A stretch of 52,860 nt of DNA from Micromonospora orduensis (GCF_006228125.1 NZ_VDFY01000283.1:1-52860); one strand, 5' to 3'; positions 33,415 to 42,345 are shown, counted from the first letter of the stretch. Numbers and translations are program-made. Notes: generated by a model from the sequence alone, not told the origin.

Positions 33415-34644
33415 TCAGGCGGCGAACCGGTCGAACTTCTCCCAGGTGCTGATCGTCGGCGCGCTGGCGATCAGGGGCAGGGTGCCCTTGCCGGCCGCGG
33501 TGACGTACTTGCCGTTGATGTTGGCGCGGAGGCTGACACTGCCGTCCGAGTTGTTGATGAGCGTGAACTTCTCCCACGTGCCGATCGCCGGCCCGTTGGC
33601 GATCAGCGGCAGGGTGCCTCGGCCGTCCGCCGAGACGTACTTGCCGTTGATGTCGGCGCGGAGGCTGACACTGCCGTCCGAGTTGTTGATGAGCGTGAAC
33701 TTCTCCCACGTGCCGATCGTCGGTCCGTTGGCGATCAGCGGCAGGGAGCCTCGGCCGTCCGCCGAGACGTACTTGCCGTTGGTCCACGAGCGGAGGGCGA
33801 GCGGGGGCGCGGCGACCGGGGCGCCGGTGAGCTGGGTGAGCTCCGCGTACGTCCCGTTGAAAACGTTCTGGCTGTAGTCGCCGGGGTTGCTCGAGTTACC
33901 GGCGGCGTACTGCCAGATGGTCTCCGTCGTCCAGCCGGACGGCAGGGGCGGGCGGGTGGTGGTGTAGCCGGCGATGTCCAGCGGGTTGGCGCCGAAGGAC
34001 GCGTCGTTGCCGGTGCACGGGTTCCAGTAGTTCGTGTTGGTGTAGATCATCACGGGCCGACCGATGCGCGCCTTGACCTGGTCGGTGAAGGAGCGGATCC
34101 AGGCCGACATCTCGGTCGGGGTGAGCCCGTAGCAGGTCGGCGCCCCGTCCCAGTAGGGCCACTCGATGTCCACCATGGGCACGAGCGTCTGGCTGTCGGT
34201 CGCCCACAGCGCATTGTCGATGAAGTAGTTCGCCTCGTTGATCGGGTCACGCTTGTCCGGGCGGGCGAAGTGGTAGGCGCCCACGACCAGACCGGCTGCC
34301 TTGGCTCCCGCGTAGTCCTCGGCGAAGTACGGGTTGAGGTACGTCCGACCCTCGGTCGCCTTGACGTACGCGAACTTGACGCCGCTGGCCGCGACCTGCG
34401 GCCAGTTGATTGGACCAAGGTTGTGATCGTGGCTGGAGACGTCGATGCCCCGGATCGTGTAGCCGGCCGGGATGTCGGCGCTCGTGGACACCGCGCCGCT
34501 GCGCGCGCCGGGGGCGACGCCGGCGTTGGCCCGGCCGCCACCGTCGGCGGTCGGGTCTGCGGCCTGTGCCGGCTGCGGCACGCCGAGCGCCCCACCGATC
34601 GCGAGCCCGGCGGAGATCAGCGCACAGAGCAATCTTCTTGGCAT
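33415..34644 (-). CDS. secreted GH25 lysozyme-like muramidase with beta-trefoil repeats
   Basis: 409 residues. Signal peptide (about 1-28, AQA-AD); GH25 TIM-barrel domain (about 60-270) with GIDVSSHDHN, KATEGRTYLNPYF, GAYHFARP and the catalytic DIEWPYW, the DxE motif of GH25; then three 44-residue fascin-like beta-trefoil repeats with NGKYVSADGRGSLPLIANG (about 285-409). Cuts peptidoglycan, and the trefoil probably anchors it to a glycan. ATG 34644 follows AAGGAGG. Its 3' part is a tandem DNA repeat (separate entry). Promoter candidate GATACT on the minus strand near 34765. Confidence 0.92.
   Translation of the reverse strand: MPRRLLCALISAGLAIGGALGVPQPAQAADPTADGGGRANAGVAPGARSGAVSTSADIPAGYTIRGIDVSSHDHNLGPINWPQVAASGVKFAYVKATEGRTYLNPYFAEDYAGAKAAGLVVGAYHFARPDKRDPINEANYFIDNALWATDSQTLVPMVDIEWPYWDGAPTCYGLTPTEMSAWIRSFTDQVKARIGRPVMIYTNTNYWNPCTGNDASFGANPLDIAGYTTTRPPLPSGWTTETIWQYAAGNSSNPGDYSQNVFNGTYAELTQLTGAPVAAPPLALRSWTNGKYVSADGRGSLPLIANGPTIGTWEKFTLINNSDGSVSLRADINGKYVSADGRGTLPLIANGPAIGTWEKFTLINNSDGSVSLRANINGKYVTAAGKGTLPLIASAPTISTWEKFDRFAA
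33419..33783 (-). repeat. 132-bp tandem repeat encoding the trefoil
   Basis: Units starting at 33502, 33634 and 33766 (motif GACGTACTTGCCGTTG) recur every 132 bases; the two full units differ at only a few bases and a partial unit precedes them. The near identity at DNA level implies recent duplication or gene conversion of the 44-residue module. Confidence 0.85.
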
Positions 34645-34897
34645 GGTGAGGTGAGGTCCTCCTTGCGCGGAAGGTCGAGATGACCGTCCGGCGTAGCAAT
34701 GGGTGCCGCGATGGCGCTGCCCGGTGCCGGTGCGGCGCGGCTGAACGACTTGGCGAAGCGGGCTCGCGGAGTATCCCTTGTTGACACAGAGCCGCGCTGC
34801 CCCGCTGACGGCGTGAACGCGGAGAGCGCGCTGTCCGGCCCCGCGCAGGTCCGATCATCGTGACCGAACCTGTGCGGGACCGGATGGCCTGAGCCAC

Positions 34898-35065
34898 GTG
34901 CCGTTCTATGTTGAGCAGGCCTCGTACTGCATCGGATTTCACGAGAGGAACACGTGCGGGCGGTGCACGGCCGAGGGGTGCCGCCGCCTCGACGAGGCGG
35001 TGGAGGTGCTGGCCGAGTACCGGGCCCAGCGCGCCCAGCGGTACGGCCGGAAGGGATCTCAGTAG
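34898..35065 (+). CDS. small Cys-rich hypothetical protein, 55 residues
   Basis: GTG 34898 opens a frame of 55 residues: VPFYVEQASYCIGFHERN, then TCGRCTAEGCRRLDEAVEV and a basic helix ending GRKGSQ. Four cysteines (11, 20, 23, 28) and a His could bind a metal. It begins 254 bases after the GH25 start, divergent from it, and ends 23 bases before the convergent DUF5666-like gene. There is no strong ribosome binding site. I am only moderately sure that it is a gene; the clean amphipathic C-terminus and Cys spacing favour it. Confidence 0.5.
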   Translation: MPFYVEQASYCIGFHERNTCGRCTAEGCRRLDEAVEVLAEYRAQRAQRYGRKGSQ

Positions 35066-35088
35066 CCCGACGGCCTGAACGTGACCCC

Positions 35089-35559
35089 TCAGTCGGTCTT
35101 CGTGACCGACGACGCGGTCACCGAGCCGTTCGTGTCGGCGTCGCCGTCCACGCTGACCTTGTCGCCGGCCTTGACGCTCGTCAACTTCCCGGGGACCCGT
35201 ACGGCCGTGTCACCGTCGGTGCGGACGGTGACCACCTCACCCGACTCCGTCTGCAGGTAGATCGTGGTGCCGTCGACGAGCTTCACGGTTCCGGTGGTGC
35301 TCTCGGGGCGTTGCTGCCTGCCCTGCGAGCCGACCGAACCACCGCCCGGGAAGGCGGTGGGTGGGGTGAAGTCCCCCTGCCCCCGGAGTCCGCCCGGTCC
35401 GGTGGCGGTGGGCTGTTCGCCGAATTTCTGCTGTGCCGCGATTCCGGCCACGAAGCCACCGACGAGGAGCAGCGTCACAGCGAGGACGATCGTCGTCCTG
35501 TTCCACCAGCGGCGGTTCGCCGAGGCGGCCAGTTCGGCGTCCAGGGTGGATGCGGTCAC
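35089..35559 (-). CDS. membrane-anchored DUF5666-like protein
   Basis: 156 residues: short cytoplasmic N-terminus (ELAASANRRWWNRTT), one membrane helix (VLAVTLLLVGGFVAGIAA), a Gly/Pro-rich linker (GPGGLRGQGDFTPPTAFPGGG), and a beta-rich C-terminal domain (TTGTVKLVDGTTIYLQTESGEVVTVRTDGD) of the DUF5666-like kind. GTG 35559 lies 15 bases after the ABC permease stop, behind GGGAG; it is the last gene of a seven-gene minus-strand operon. Topology places the domain outside the cell. May be a substrate or accessory of the exporter. Confidence 0.82.
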   Translation of the reverse strand: MTASTLDAELAASANRRWWNRTTIVLAVTLLLVGGFVAGIAAQQKFGEQPTATGPGGLRGQGDFTPPTAFPGGGSVGSQGRQQRPESTTGTVKLVDGTTIYLQTESGEVVTVRTDGDTAVRVPGKLTSVKAGDKVSVDGDADTNGSVTASSVTKTD

Positions 35560-35573
35560 AGGGTTCTCCCGGG

Positions 35574-36764
35574 TCACTCGTAGCGGAGGGCGTCGATGGG
35601 ACGGAGGCCGGCTGCGCGGTTGGCGGGTACGCTGCCGAAGAAGAGCCCGATCGCGACCGACACGCACAGGGCGAGGGCGATCGAGCTGGGCACGATGACC
35701 GGCCGTACGCCGACGATGGTGAAGGTGCTGCCGACGAACGCGGCCGCGACGCCCAACCCACCACCGATCAGGCTCAGCATCGTCGCCTCCGCGAGGAACT
35801 GGGTGAGGATCACCCGGCGGGGTGCGCCGAGCGCCTTGCGAATACCGATCTCGCGGGTCCGCTCGGTGACCGTGACCAACATGATGTTGGTGATGCCGAT
35901 GCCGCCGACCAGCAGGCTGATGCTGGCCACCGCGCCGAGCAGCGTCGTGAACGTGTCGGCTGTCTCGGTCTGCGTCTGCAGGAGCTGGGAGGCGTTCTGG
36001 ATGCGGTACGGCTGATTGGTCGAGCCGGCCGACACCTGGATTCGCTGCGACAGGATCAGGGCGACCTGTGACTGCGCGTCGGTCACCTTCTCTGGCGTAC
36101 GGGCCTCGACGACGATCGAGGTGAGTGGCCCGTACCCGGTGAGGGCCTGCTGGACCGCGGTCAGTGGTGCGATCGCGACGTCGTTGGCGTCCATGAAGCC
36201 GGAGGCGCTGCTCTTCTCGTCCAGCACCCCGATGACCGAGAACAGGGCGCCGTTGACGGTGATCTCCTCGCCGACGGCGTCGACGCCGGGGAACAGTTCG
36301 TCGGCGACGGTCCGCCCGATCACGATGACCGGGCGACCCTGTGCGACGTCGTCGGCGGTGAAGGCCGTGCCGGCGCCGATCGGCGAGTTCGAGGCCGCGA
36401 AGTAGCTGGGTGAACTGCCGACGAGTTGTTGCACCGAGTGGTCGGTGCCCTGGTAGGTCAGGGTCGCCTGGGTGCTGCTGACCGGCGAGACCGATGCGAC
36501 GTCGGGTGCGAGGACCGGGTCCTGGAGCGCCTCGGCGAGAGCCGGGGTGAGGGCGCCGCTGCCGCCGACGCCCTGCACGGTCAGGGTCTTGGTGCCCAGC
36601 GCCTCGATCCGGTCGGCGACCTGGCGGGCGGAGCCGTTGCCCACGGCGACCAGCAGGATCACCGCCGCGACGCCGATCAGGATGCCGAGCATGGTGAGGC
36701 TGGAGCGGAGCTTGTTGGCGCCGATCCCGCGTACGGCGAAACGCAACACCTCGAAGGCGCTCAT
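35574..36764 (-). CDS. MacB-type ABC transporter permease
   Basis: 396 residues. FtsX/MacB permease fold: one N-terminal helix (SLTMLGILIGVAAVILLVAVG), a large extracytoplasmic MacB-PCD-like domain (about 45-265), and three C-terminal helices with TERTREIGIRKALGAPRRVIL between them, the coupling helix. It belongs to mechanotransmission-type ABC systems that work with an adaptor. The start overlaps the ATPase stop (ATGA). Together with the ATPase and adaptor upstream, it forms a MacAB-like complex. Confidence 0.93.
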   Translation of the reverse strand: MSAFEVLRFAVRGIGANKLRSSLTMLGILIGVAAVILLVAVGNGSARQVADRIEALGTKTLTVQGVGGSGALTPALAEALQDPVLAPDVASVSPVSSTQATLTYQGTDHSVQQLVGSSPSYFAASNSPIGAGTAFTADDVAQGRPVIVIGRTVADELFPGVDAVGEEITVNGALFSVIGVLDEKSSASGFMDANDVAIAPLTAVQQALTGYGPLTSIVVEARTPEKVTDAQSQVALILSQRIQVSAGSTNQPYRIQNASQLLQTQTETADTFTTLLGAVASISLLVGGIGITNIMLVTVTERTREIGIRKALGAPRRVILTQFLAEATMLSLIGGGLGVAAAFVGSTFTIVGVRPVIVPSSIALALCVSVAIGLFFGSVPANRAAGLRPIDALRYE

Positions 36765-37453
36765 GCCAGCACCCGCTGCCGGACGTCGGTGACGATCTGA
36801 CCGTCGACGAGCCGGATCAGGCGGCTCGCGCGGGCGGCGACGTCTTCCTCGTGGGTGATGAGCAGGATGGTGCGGCCGGCGGCGTGCAGGTCGTCGAAGA
36901 TGCCGAGGATGTCCTCGGTCGACCGGCTGTCGAGGTTGCCGGTCGGTTCGTCGGCCAGCACCAGCGCGGGCTCGGTGACCAGCGCCCGGGCGACCGCGAC
37001 GCGTTGTTGCTGGCCGCCGGAGAGCTGGTTGGGCTCGTGGTCACCGCGTTGGGCGAGGCCGACCATGTCCAGCGCGCCGCGCGCCCGTCGACGACGCTCG
37101 GCCGCCTTGATGCCCGCGTAGGCGAGGGGGAGTTCGACGTTGGCCACCGCGGTCGTGCGGGGGATCAGGTTGAACGACTGGAAGACGAAGCCGATGCGGC
37201 GGTTGCGCACCAGCGCGAGCTGTCGGTCGTTGAGCCGGCTCACGTCGACGCCGTCGAGCAGGTATTGACCGGTGGTCGGGATGTCGAGGCAGCCCAGGAT
37301 GTTCATGAGTGTGGACTTGCCGGAGCCGGACGAGCCCATGATCGCCAGGTACTCGCCCCGCGCGACGGTCAGTGACACTCCGCGCAGCGCGTGGACAGTG
37401 GCGGCGCCCTGGCCGTACACCTTGGTTACGGTGCGTACGTCGAGGACGGTCAC
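36761..37453 (-). CDS. MacB-type ABC transporter ATP-binding protein
   Basis: 230 residues. Walker A GSSGSGKST near residue 40, Q-loop in FVFQSFNLI, signature LSGGQQQR, Walker B LVLADEPTGNLD, switch His in LITHEE. It is of the LolD/MacB subgroup. GTG 37453 overlaps the adaptor stop and follows GGAGGTGGCC. Pairs with the following permease; operon position after the adaptor is the classic macA-macB order with the ATPase and permease on separate chains. Confidence 0.95.
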   Translation of the reverse strand: MTVLDVRTVTKVYGQGAATVHALRGVSLTVARGEYLAIMGSSGSGKSTLMNILGCLDIPTTGQYLLDGVDVSRLNDRQLALVRNRRIGFVFQSFNLIPRTTAVANVELPLAYAGIKAAERRRRARGALDMVGLAQRGDHEPNQLSGGQQQRVAVARALVTEPALVLADEPTGNLDSRSTEDILGIFDDLHAAGRTILLITHEEDVAARASRLIRLVDGQIVTDVRQRVLA

Positions 37454-38685
37454 CGGCCACCTCCGGGACGCCCGCCGCCGGGGAACCCTCCGCCGCCCGG
37501 GAAGCCTCCACCGCCGGGGCCCGCCCCTCCGCCGGGGAATCCGCCGCCCGGCTGCGTCCCCTGGTTGGAGTTGCTCGGCATGGTGATCAGCACGTGCTCT
37601 CCGACGGTGAGCCCGGACTTGATCTCGGTCGTACCGTCGCCTTCGAGGCCGACCTCCACCGCGCGGACGACCCGCTGGTCGTTGTCCATCACGGTGACGG
37701 TGTGGCGGTTGCCCGCGCTGGTGACGGCCGCCGAGTTGACGTACAGGACGTTGTCGGCCTGGCCGACGATGACCGACACGTTGACGCTCTGGCCGGCGCG
37801 TACCCCCTTGGGCAGGTCGTCGAGGGTGAACGTGACCCCGTAGGTCACGACGTTGTTCTCGGTCGTCGCGTTGGGGTCGATGGCGGCGAGCTTGGCCGCC
37901 GACCGCGCGCCCGGTAGTGCGTTCCAGGTGACGGTGCCGGTCTGGCCGGCCTTGAGCTTCGTGGCATCGGCCTCGGCGACCGAGGCGGAGACCTCCAGCC
38001 GACTCAGGTCGGCGATCTCGATGAAGCCGGTCGACGACGTTCCGGTGTCGCCGCCGCTGGAGGCGCCGCCCGGCGCGCTGCCGCCGCCGTTCGAGGCGTT
38101 GCCGCCGCTTCCCGAGGCCGATCCGCCGACGGTGCCGTTGACGGCGGTCACCGTACCCCCCATCGGCGCCTTGAGGGTGGCACCGGCCACCGCGTCCTCG
38201 GCCTCGTCGACGTCGAGTTCGGCCTGGTCCACCTGCGACTCGGCCTCCGAGGTGTCGCCGTCGGCGTCCTGCGCCCGGTCGAGCGCCGCCTCGGCGGCGT
38301 CGAGGTTGGTCCGGGCGGTGGTGAGCTGCCGCCGCGCGGCCGTGTCGTCAACCGACGCCAGGACCTGCCCCTTGGTCACCTTGTCGCCGACCTGCACCCT
38401 GATCGCGGTGACGGTGCCGGAGGTGCCGAACGTGGCAGTCGCCGTCGAGGCGCTGCGTACGGTGCCGGTGGAGGAGACCGTCGCGGTGACCGTGCCCTGG
38501 GCCGCGGCGATGGTGCGGCTGCCGCCGGCCCCCGGCTCGGCGGCCTTCGCGGTGCTGAATGACGTGTACGCCCAGGTGGCCGCGCCGGCCACCGCCAAGG
38601 CGAGTAGGACGTTGACGATCAGGGCAGGCGACCTCCGCAGTCTCGCGAACGACGGCCTGCCCAGTCTCGGGAGGTTGTGGCGCAT
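37450..38685 (-). CDS. HlyD/MacA-type efflux adaptor 1
   Basis: 411 residues: one N-terminal membrane helix (ALIVNVLLALAVAGAATWAY), biotinyl-lipoyl-like barrel with ATFGTSGTVTAIRVQVGD, a helical hairpin (about 110-165), then a beta-barrel (YGVTFTLDDLPKGVRAGQSVNV) and a C-terminal Gly/Pro tail (GGGFPGGGAGPGG) of about 45 residues. An SGGNASNGGGSAPGGASSGG insert interrupts the hairpin-to-barrel region. ATG 38685 is uncertain because no strong ribosome binding site is present. Works with the MacB-type proteins encoded just downstream. Confidence 0.88.
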   Translation of the reverse strand: MRHNLPRLGRPSFARLRRSPALIVNVLLALAVAGAATWAYTSFSTAKAAEPGAGGSRTIAAAQGTVTATVSSTGTVRSASTATATFGTSGTVTAIRVQVGDKVTKGQVLASVDDTAARRQLTTARTNLDAAEAALDRAQDADGDTSEAESQVDQAELDVDEAEDAVAGATLKAPMGGTVTAVNGTVGGSASGSGGNASNGGGSAPGGASSGGDTGTSSTGFIEIADLSRLEVSASVAEADATKLKAGQTGTVTWNALPGARSAAKLAAIDPNATTENNVVTYGVTFTLDDLPKGVRAGQSVNVSVIVGQADNVLYVNSAAVTSAGNRHTVTVMDNDQRVVRAVEVGLEGDGTTEIKSGLTVGEHVLITMPSNSNQGTQPGGGFPGGGAGPGGGGFPGGGGFPGGGRPGGGR

Positions 38686-38726
38686 GCGCGACAGCCTGCA
38701 GGAGGCGGCTCGGAGCAAGCCCCGCG

Positions 38727-40223
38727 TCAGCTCAAAGCTGACTGGGAACCGGTGGGCAACAGCACCCGGAACGCGGCTCCCTGGCCGGGACTCGTCTCCA
38801 GTTCGACCCGCCCACCGTGGCCGCTCACGATCGCCGCGACGATCGACAGGCCGAGCCCCGAGCCGCCATTGCTCCGGGCTCGGCTCGGATCGGCCCGGTA
38901 GAGCCGCTCGAAGACGCGCCCGGCGTGTTGCGAGGGCAGGCCGGGGCCGTTGTCGGCGACCTCGAACACCGCGATCGGCGTACGACGTGGCGGCTCTTCG
39001 CCGACCACGGCGGCCGTGTGCCGGCGCGGGCGGTACGTCGTCAGCCGGCCGACCCGGATGGTGATGTCGGAGTGCGGCGGCGTGTGCTGTAACGCGTTGG
39101 CGACCAGGTTCGTGGCGACCTGGCGGAGCCCGTGCTCGTCGCCGAGCACCGTCACCGGGTCGAAGGCGCACTGGTCGCCGCCGAAGCTGGCCAACTGGAC
39201 CCGGCGGTCGGGGCGGCGGGCGTGCGCGTCCCTGATCGTGTCGGCGGCGATGGCGAGCAGGTCGACCGGGCGTCGCTGCGGCTCCCGCTGGCGGTCCAGC
39301 CGGGCCAGCAGCAGCATGTCCTCGACCAGCAGCCCCATCCGGGCGGCCTCCGCCTCGATGCGGGACATCGTCTCGTCGAGCAGCCGCCCGGGCGGCGCCC
39401 CGCCGCGCCGGTACAGCTCGGCGAAGCCCCGGATCGACGTGAGCGGGGTACGCAGTTCGTGCGAAGCGTCCGCGACGAACTGCCGGAGCCGCTGCTCGGA
39501 AGCGGTCCTCGCGGCGACCTCCGACTCGATCCGGTCGAGCATCGAGTTCAACGCGATGCCGAGTCGGCCCGACTCGGTGTGCGGGTCGGCGTCGTCGACC
39601 CGGTGGGTCAGGTCGCCCGCCGTGATCGCGGTGGAGGTGCTCTCCATCCGGATCAGCGGGCGCAGGCCGATCCGCACCACCGCGGCGGCGACCAGCGCGA
39701 GCAGGACCAGCACGACGATCATCACGACCAGGTCGATGGCGATCAGCAGGTCGGCCGTGGCCTCGACCTGGCGAAGCGAGATGGCGGGGACGGCGACCGC
39801 GCCGTCGGGTTGGGTGACCACCGTCACCCGCCAGTGGTCCTCACCGTCGACGGATTCCACGGTGAACGGTTCGCCGTCCGCCCTGTCCCGCAGAGCGTCG
39901 ATCGACCCCACCTGCGGGGGTGAGATCTCGTCCGACGACGGGGACGGCATCTGGCGGCCATCGGAGTCGAAGACCAGCAGCGTGCGGTACATGTCGAAGC
40001 GGCCGCGCGGAAACGGGTTATCGCCGGTCGGGTCGGGTGGCAACGGGCGGGTCGCGACGTGACGCATTCCGGCGAGTTGGTTGTCGATCTGGTCGGTGAG
40101 GTACTGACGCAGCAGCACGATGCCGGCCGTGTTGGACACGATCAGGGCGACGGCGCTCAGCGCGGCCACGGCGACGACGAGGCGGGACCGTAGCGTCCAG
40201 TGCCGCCACCTGGGCACTTTCAT
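38727..40223 (-). CDS. membrane sensor histidine kinase
   Basis: 498 residues. Membrane helices at about 15-38 and 160-185 flank a sensor of about 120 residues; HAMP (RPLIRMESTSTAITAGDLTHRV); HisKA ASHELRTPLTSIRGF near 250; HATPase with N box NLVANALQHT, G1 EVADNGPGLP and G2 GGSGLGLSIV. The ATG at 40223 overlaps the response regulator stop as ATGA. It is embedded in an adaptor-regulator-kinase-adaptor-ABC operon, so the signal is likely envelope damage or a substrate of the exporter. Confidence 0.94.
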   Translation of the reverse strand: MKVPRWRHWTLRSRLVVAVAALSAVALIVSNTAGIVLLRQYLTDQIDNQLAGMRHVATRPLPPDPTGDNPFPRGRFDMYRTLLVFDSDGRQMPSPSSDEISPPQVGSIDALRDRADGEPFTVESVDGEDHWRVTVVTQPDGAVAVPAISLRQVEATADLLIAIDLVVMIVVLVLLALVAAAVVRIGLRPLIRMESTSTAITAGDLTHRVDDADPHTESGRLGIALNSMLDRIESEVAARTASEQRLRQFVADASHELRTPLTSIRGFAELYRRGGAPPGRLLDETMSRIEAEAARMGLLVEDMLLLARLDRQREPQRRPVDLLAIAADTIRDAHARRPDRRVQLASFGGDQCAFDPVTVLGDEHGLRQVATNLVANALQHTPPHSDITIRVGRLTTYRPRRHTAAVVGEEPPRRTPIAVFEVADNGPGLPSQHAGRVFERLYRADPSRARSNGGSGLGLSIVAAIVSGHGGRVELETSPGQGAAFRVLLPTGSQSALS

Positions 40224-40924
40224 TCGTCCGGTGGCCGGCGCAGCGCGTACCCCACACCACGGACCGTGTGGATCAACGGCGGCTCCCAGCAGTCGATCTT
40301 CTTGCGGAGGTAGTAGACGTACGACTCGACGATCCGGCCGTCACCACCGAAGTCGTAGTTCCAGACCCGGTCCAGGATCTGCGCCTTGCTCACCACCCGG
40401 CCCGCGTTGACGAGCAGGTAGCGCAGGAGGTTGAACTCGGTCGGCGACAGGTCGACCAGCCGGCCGCCGCGGCGTACCTCGTGCGCGTCCTCGTCGAGTT
40501 CGACGTCGGCGTAGCGCAGGATGCCGGTGTCGCCGTTCGGCTCGATGCGGCTGCGGCGCAGGATCGCCCGGATGCGGAGGACGACCTCTTCCAGGCTGAA
40601 CGGCTTGGTGACGTAGTCGTCGGCCCCGACGGTCAGGCCGGAGATGCGGTCCTCGACCGCGTCGCGTGCGGTCAGGAACAGCACCGGTACGTGCGGTTCC
40701 TGCCCGGACCGCAGACGCTGCGCGACCTGGAAGCCGTCGAGGTCGGGCAGCATCACGTCGAGCACCACCAGGTCGGGGTCGAACTCGACAGCCGCCGCCA
40801 ACGCCTCGTGCCCGCTGCCGGCGACACGCACGTCGAACTCGATGAGCCGCAGCGTCGCCGACAGCAGGGCACAAATGTTGGGCTCGTCGTCGACGACGAG
40901 CACTCGGGTCAACCGTCCAGCCAC
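40220..40924 (-). CDS. OmpR-family response regulator
   Basis: 234 residues: receiver with VDDEP, phospho-acceptor in VVLDVMLPD near residue 54, VTKPF; then OmpR winged helix (LSPTEFNLLRYLLVNAGRVVSKAQILDRVW ... TVRGVGYALRR). Start 40924 is a GTG or ATG read as MAGRLTRV. It may bind the CTTYGAGNTTN element that recurs at three promoters of this cluster. Stop overlaps the kinase start. Confidence 0.95.
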   Translation of the reverse strand: MAGRLTRVLVVDDEPNICALLSATLRLIEFDVRVAGSGHEALAAAVEFDPDLVVLDVMLPDLDGFQVAQRLRSGQEPHVPVLFLTARDAVEDRISGLTVGADDYVTKPFSLEEVVLRIRAILRRSRIEPNGDTGILRYADVELDEDAHEVRRGGRLVDLSPTEFNLLRYLLVNAGRVVSKAQILDRVWNYDFGGDGRIVESYVYYLRKKIDCWEPPLIHTVRGVGYALRRPPDE

Positions 40925-40953
40925 GCCATTCTTCTATCGGAGCTACCTCGGAG

Positions 40954-42255
40954 TCAGCTAGGACCACCCTTTGCGCCGGCTGTGACGACCTCGTCGCCTT
41001 CGGCGAGCCCGCTCGTGATCTCCGTGTACTGGTCGCCGCGCAGCCCGACGGAAACGGCGCGGACCAGGTCACCGGTGGCCGTCCTGATCACGACGGTGTC
41101 GTCGCCGTGCACCGCGGCCGAGGGTGCCCGCACCACACCGGCGACCTCTCCGGTCCGCACCCGGACGTTCGCGCTCTGGCCGACGAGAAGCTCCGCCGGA
41201 ACCTCCTCGAAGGCGAGTACGACGCCGTACCGCACCAGGTTTCCGTCGGCGGTCCCCACCGGGTCGATCCGTACGACGCGGGCGGCGAACTCCTCGTTCG
41301 GCCGGTTGGCGAGCGTGACGGTCGCGCTCTGGCCCATCTCCAGACGGCCCGCGTAGGCCTCCGGAACATCCGCCGCCACCTGCATGCCACCCACGTCGGC
41401 CAGCGTGACGAAGGTGCTGCCGGCACCGACGTCGGCACCCACCGCGCCGGCCACCGTGAGCACCTTGCCACCGATCGGTGCCTTGATCCTGGTGCCGGCG
41501 AGCTGATCTTCCGCTTCGGCCAGGGCGAGCTCGGCACTCGTCACCCGCTGCTGCGCGGCGAGCACGGGATCTCCGGACCGCTGAGCGGAACACGCGGCAT
41601 TTCGGCCGCCGCCCGGCACCTGACCGCCGGGTGCCTTGCCACCACCCGGTTCTTGCCCGCCGGCGGAGCGCGACGGCTGGCTCGCTGGCGGTTGAACCGA
41701 TCGCGACGGCGACGGTTGGCCGCTCGGTGACACCGACGGGACCGCGGACGGCGACGGCGTTGCGGACGGCGACGGCGTCTGGCTGCCACCGGCGACCAGG
41801 GCGACCGGGAGGACCCGCCCGCTCCGGACGGACGCGACGGGGCAGGCACCCGTCCCCGCGTCGGCCGCCGCCTCCGCCTCGTCGAGCGCGTCCTCGGCGT
41901 CGTCGAGTGACTGTCGCCGGTCGTTCACCCGCTTCTTGGCCGCGGCCGCGTCGATCTCGGCGAGCACCTGACCGGCCTTCACCTGGTCACCGGGCCGTAC
42001 GTTGACCGCCGTCACCGTGCCGTCGGTGCTGAAGCCGAGCGTGCGGGTCTGCGCGGGCTCGAGCGATCCCGTCGTCGCGACGGCCGTGACGACCTCACCC
42101 CGGTCGACCCGCGCGGTGCTGCTGTCGCCTGACCGGGCCGGCTCTCCCCGGTGCGACGTCCACACCACCACCGCGACGCCGAGCACGACCAGCGCGGCGA
42201 GACCGCACACGGCGAGCCTGCCGTGGCCACGCCATCTTCTTCGGAGGAAGCCCAT
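40954..42255 (-). CDS. HlyD-type efflux adaptor 2 with Ser/Pro-rich insert
   Basis: 433 residues. N-terminal membrane helix (LAVCGLAALVVLGVAVVVW), lipoyl half-domain (RTLGFSTDGTVTAVNVRPGD), helical hairpin, beta-barrel ending with SVGLRGDQYTEITSGLAEGDEVV. The hairpin tip is replaced by a roughly 100-residue Ser/Pro/Gln/Gly-rich segment (SPSATPSPSAVPSVSPSGQP, PGGGKAPGGQVPGGG) with three cysteines (ACPVA..., NAACSA). That is unusual for an adaptor and suggests a surface-exposed extension. ATG 42255 (MGFLRRRW); GTG 42279 possible. First gene of the operon, 29 bases before the response regulator. Confidence 0.85.
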   Translation of the reverse strand: MGFLRRRWRGHGRLAVCGLAALVVLGVAVVVWTSHRGEPARSGDSSTARVDRGEVVTAVATTGSLEPAQTRTLGFSTDGTVTAVNVRPGDQVKAGQVLAEIDAAAAKKRVNDRRQSLDDAEDALDEAEAAADAGTGACPVASVRSGRVLPVALVAGGSQTPSPSATPSPSAVPSVSPSGQPSPSRSVQPPASQPSRSAGGQEPGGGKAPGGQVPGGGRNAACSAQRSGDPVLAAQQRVTSAELALAEAEDQLAGTRIKAPIGGKVLTVAGAVGADVGAGSTFVTLADVGGMQVAADVPEAYAGRLEMGQSATVTLANRPNEEFAARVVRIDPVGTADGNLVRYGVVLAFEEVPAELLVGQSANVRVRTGEVAGVVRAPSAAVHGDDTVVIRTATGDLVRAVSVGLRGDQYTEITSGLAEGDEVVTAGAKGGPS

Positions 42256-42297
42256 AAGCGGCGAGTATCGGTGGCGCACCTCGCAGATGGCTGAACC

Positions 42298-42308
42298 GAA
42301 CCTCGAAG
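42298..42308 (-). promoter_or_regulatory. CTTCGAGGTTC element upstream of adaptor 2
   Basis: 11-mer CTTCGAGGTTC on the minus strand, 43 bases before the adaptor 2 start. The preceding 11-mer is the partial repeat CTCTGAGGGAA. The related CTTTGAGGTTC precedes the VTC gene and CTTTGAGCTTG the lipoprotein gene. Tandem 11-base spacing is typical of OmpR-type regulators. Confidence 0.5.
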
Positions 42309-42334
42309 TTCCCTCAGAGTCGATTCGAAGGGTT

Positions 42335-42345
42335 CTTTGAGCTTG
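42335..42345 (+). promoter_or_regulatory. CTTTGAGCTTG element upstream of the lipoprotein gene
   Basis: Plus-strand 11-mer CTTTGAGCTTG matches the VTC-gene element at 9 of 11 positions; the preceding bases TTCGAAGGGTT could form a degenerate half. It lies 93 bases before the lipoprotein start. Confidence 0.4.
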
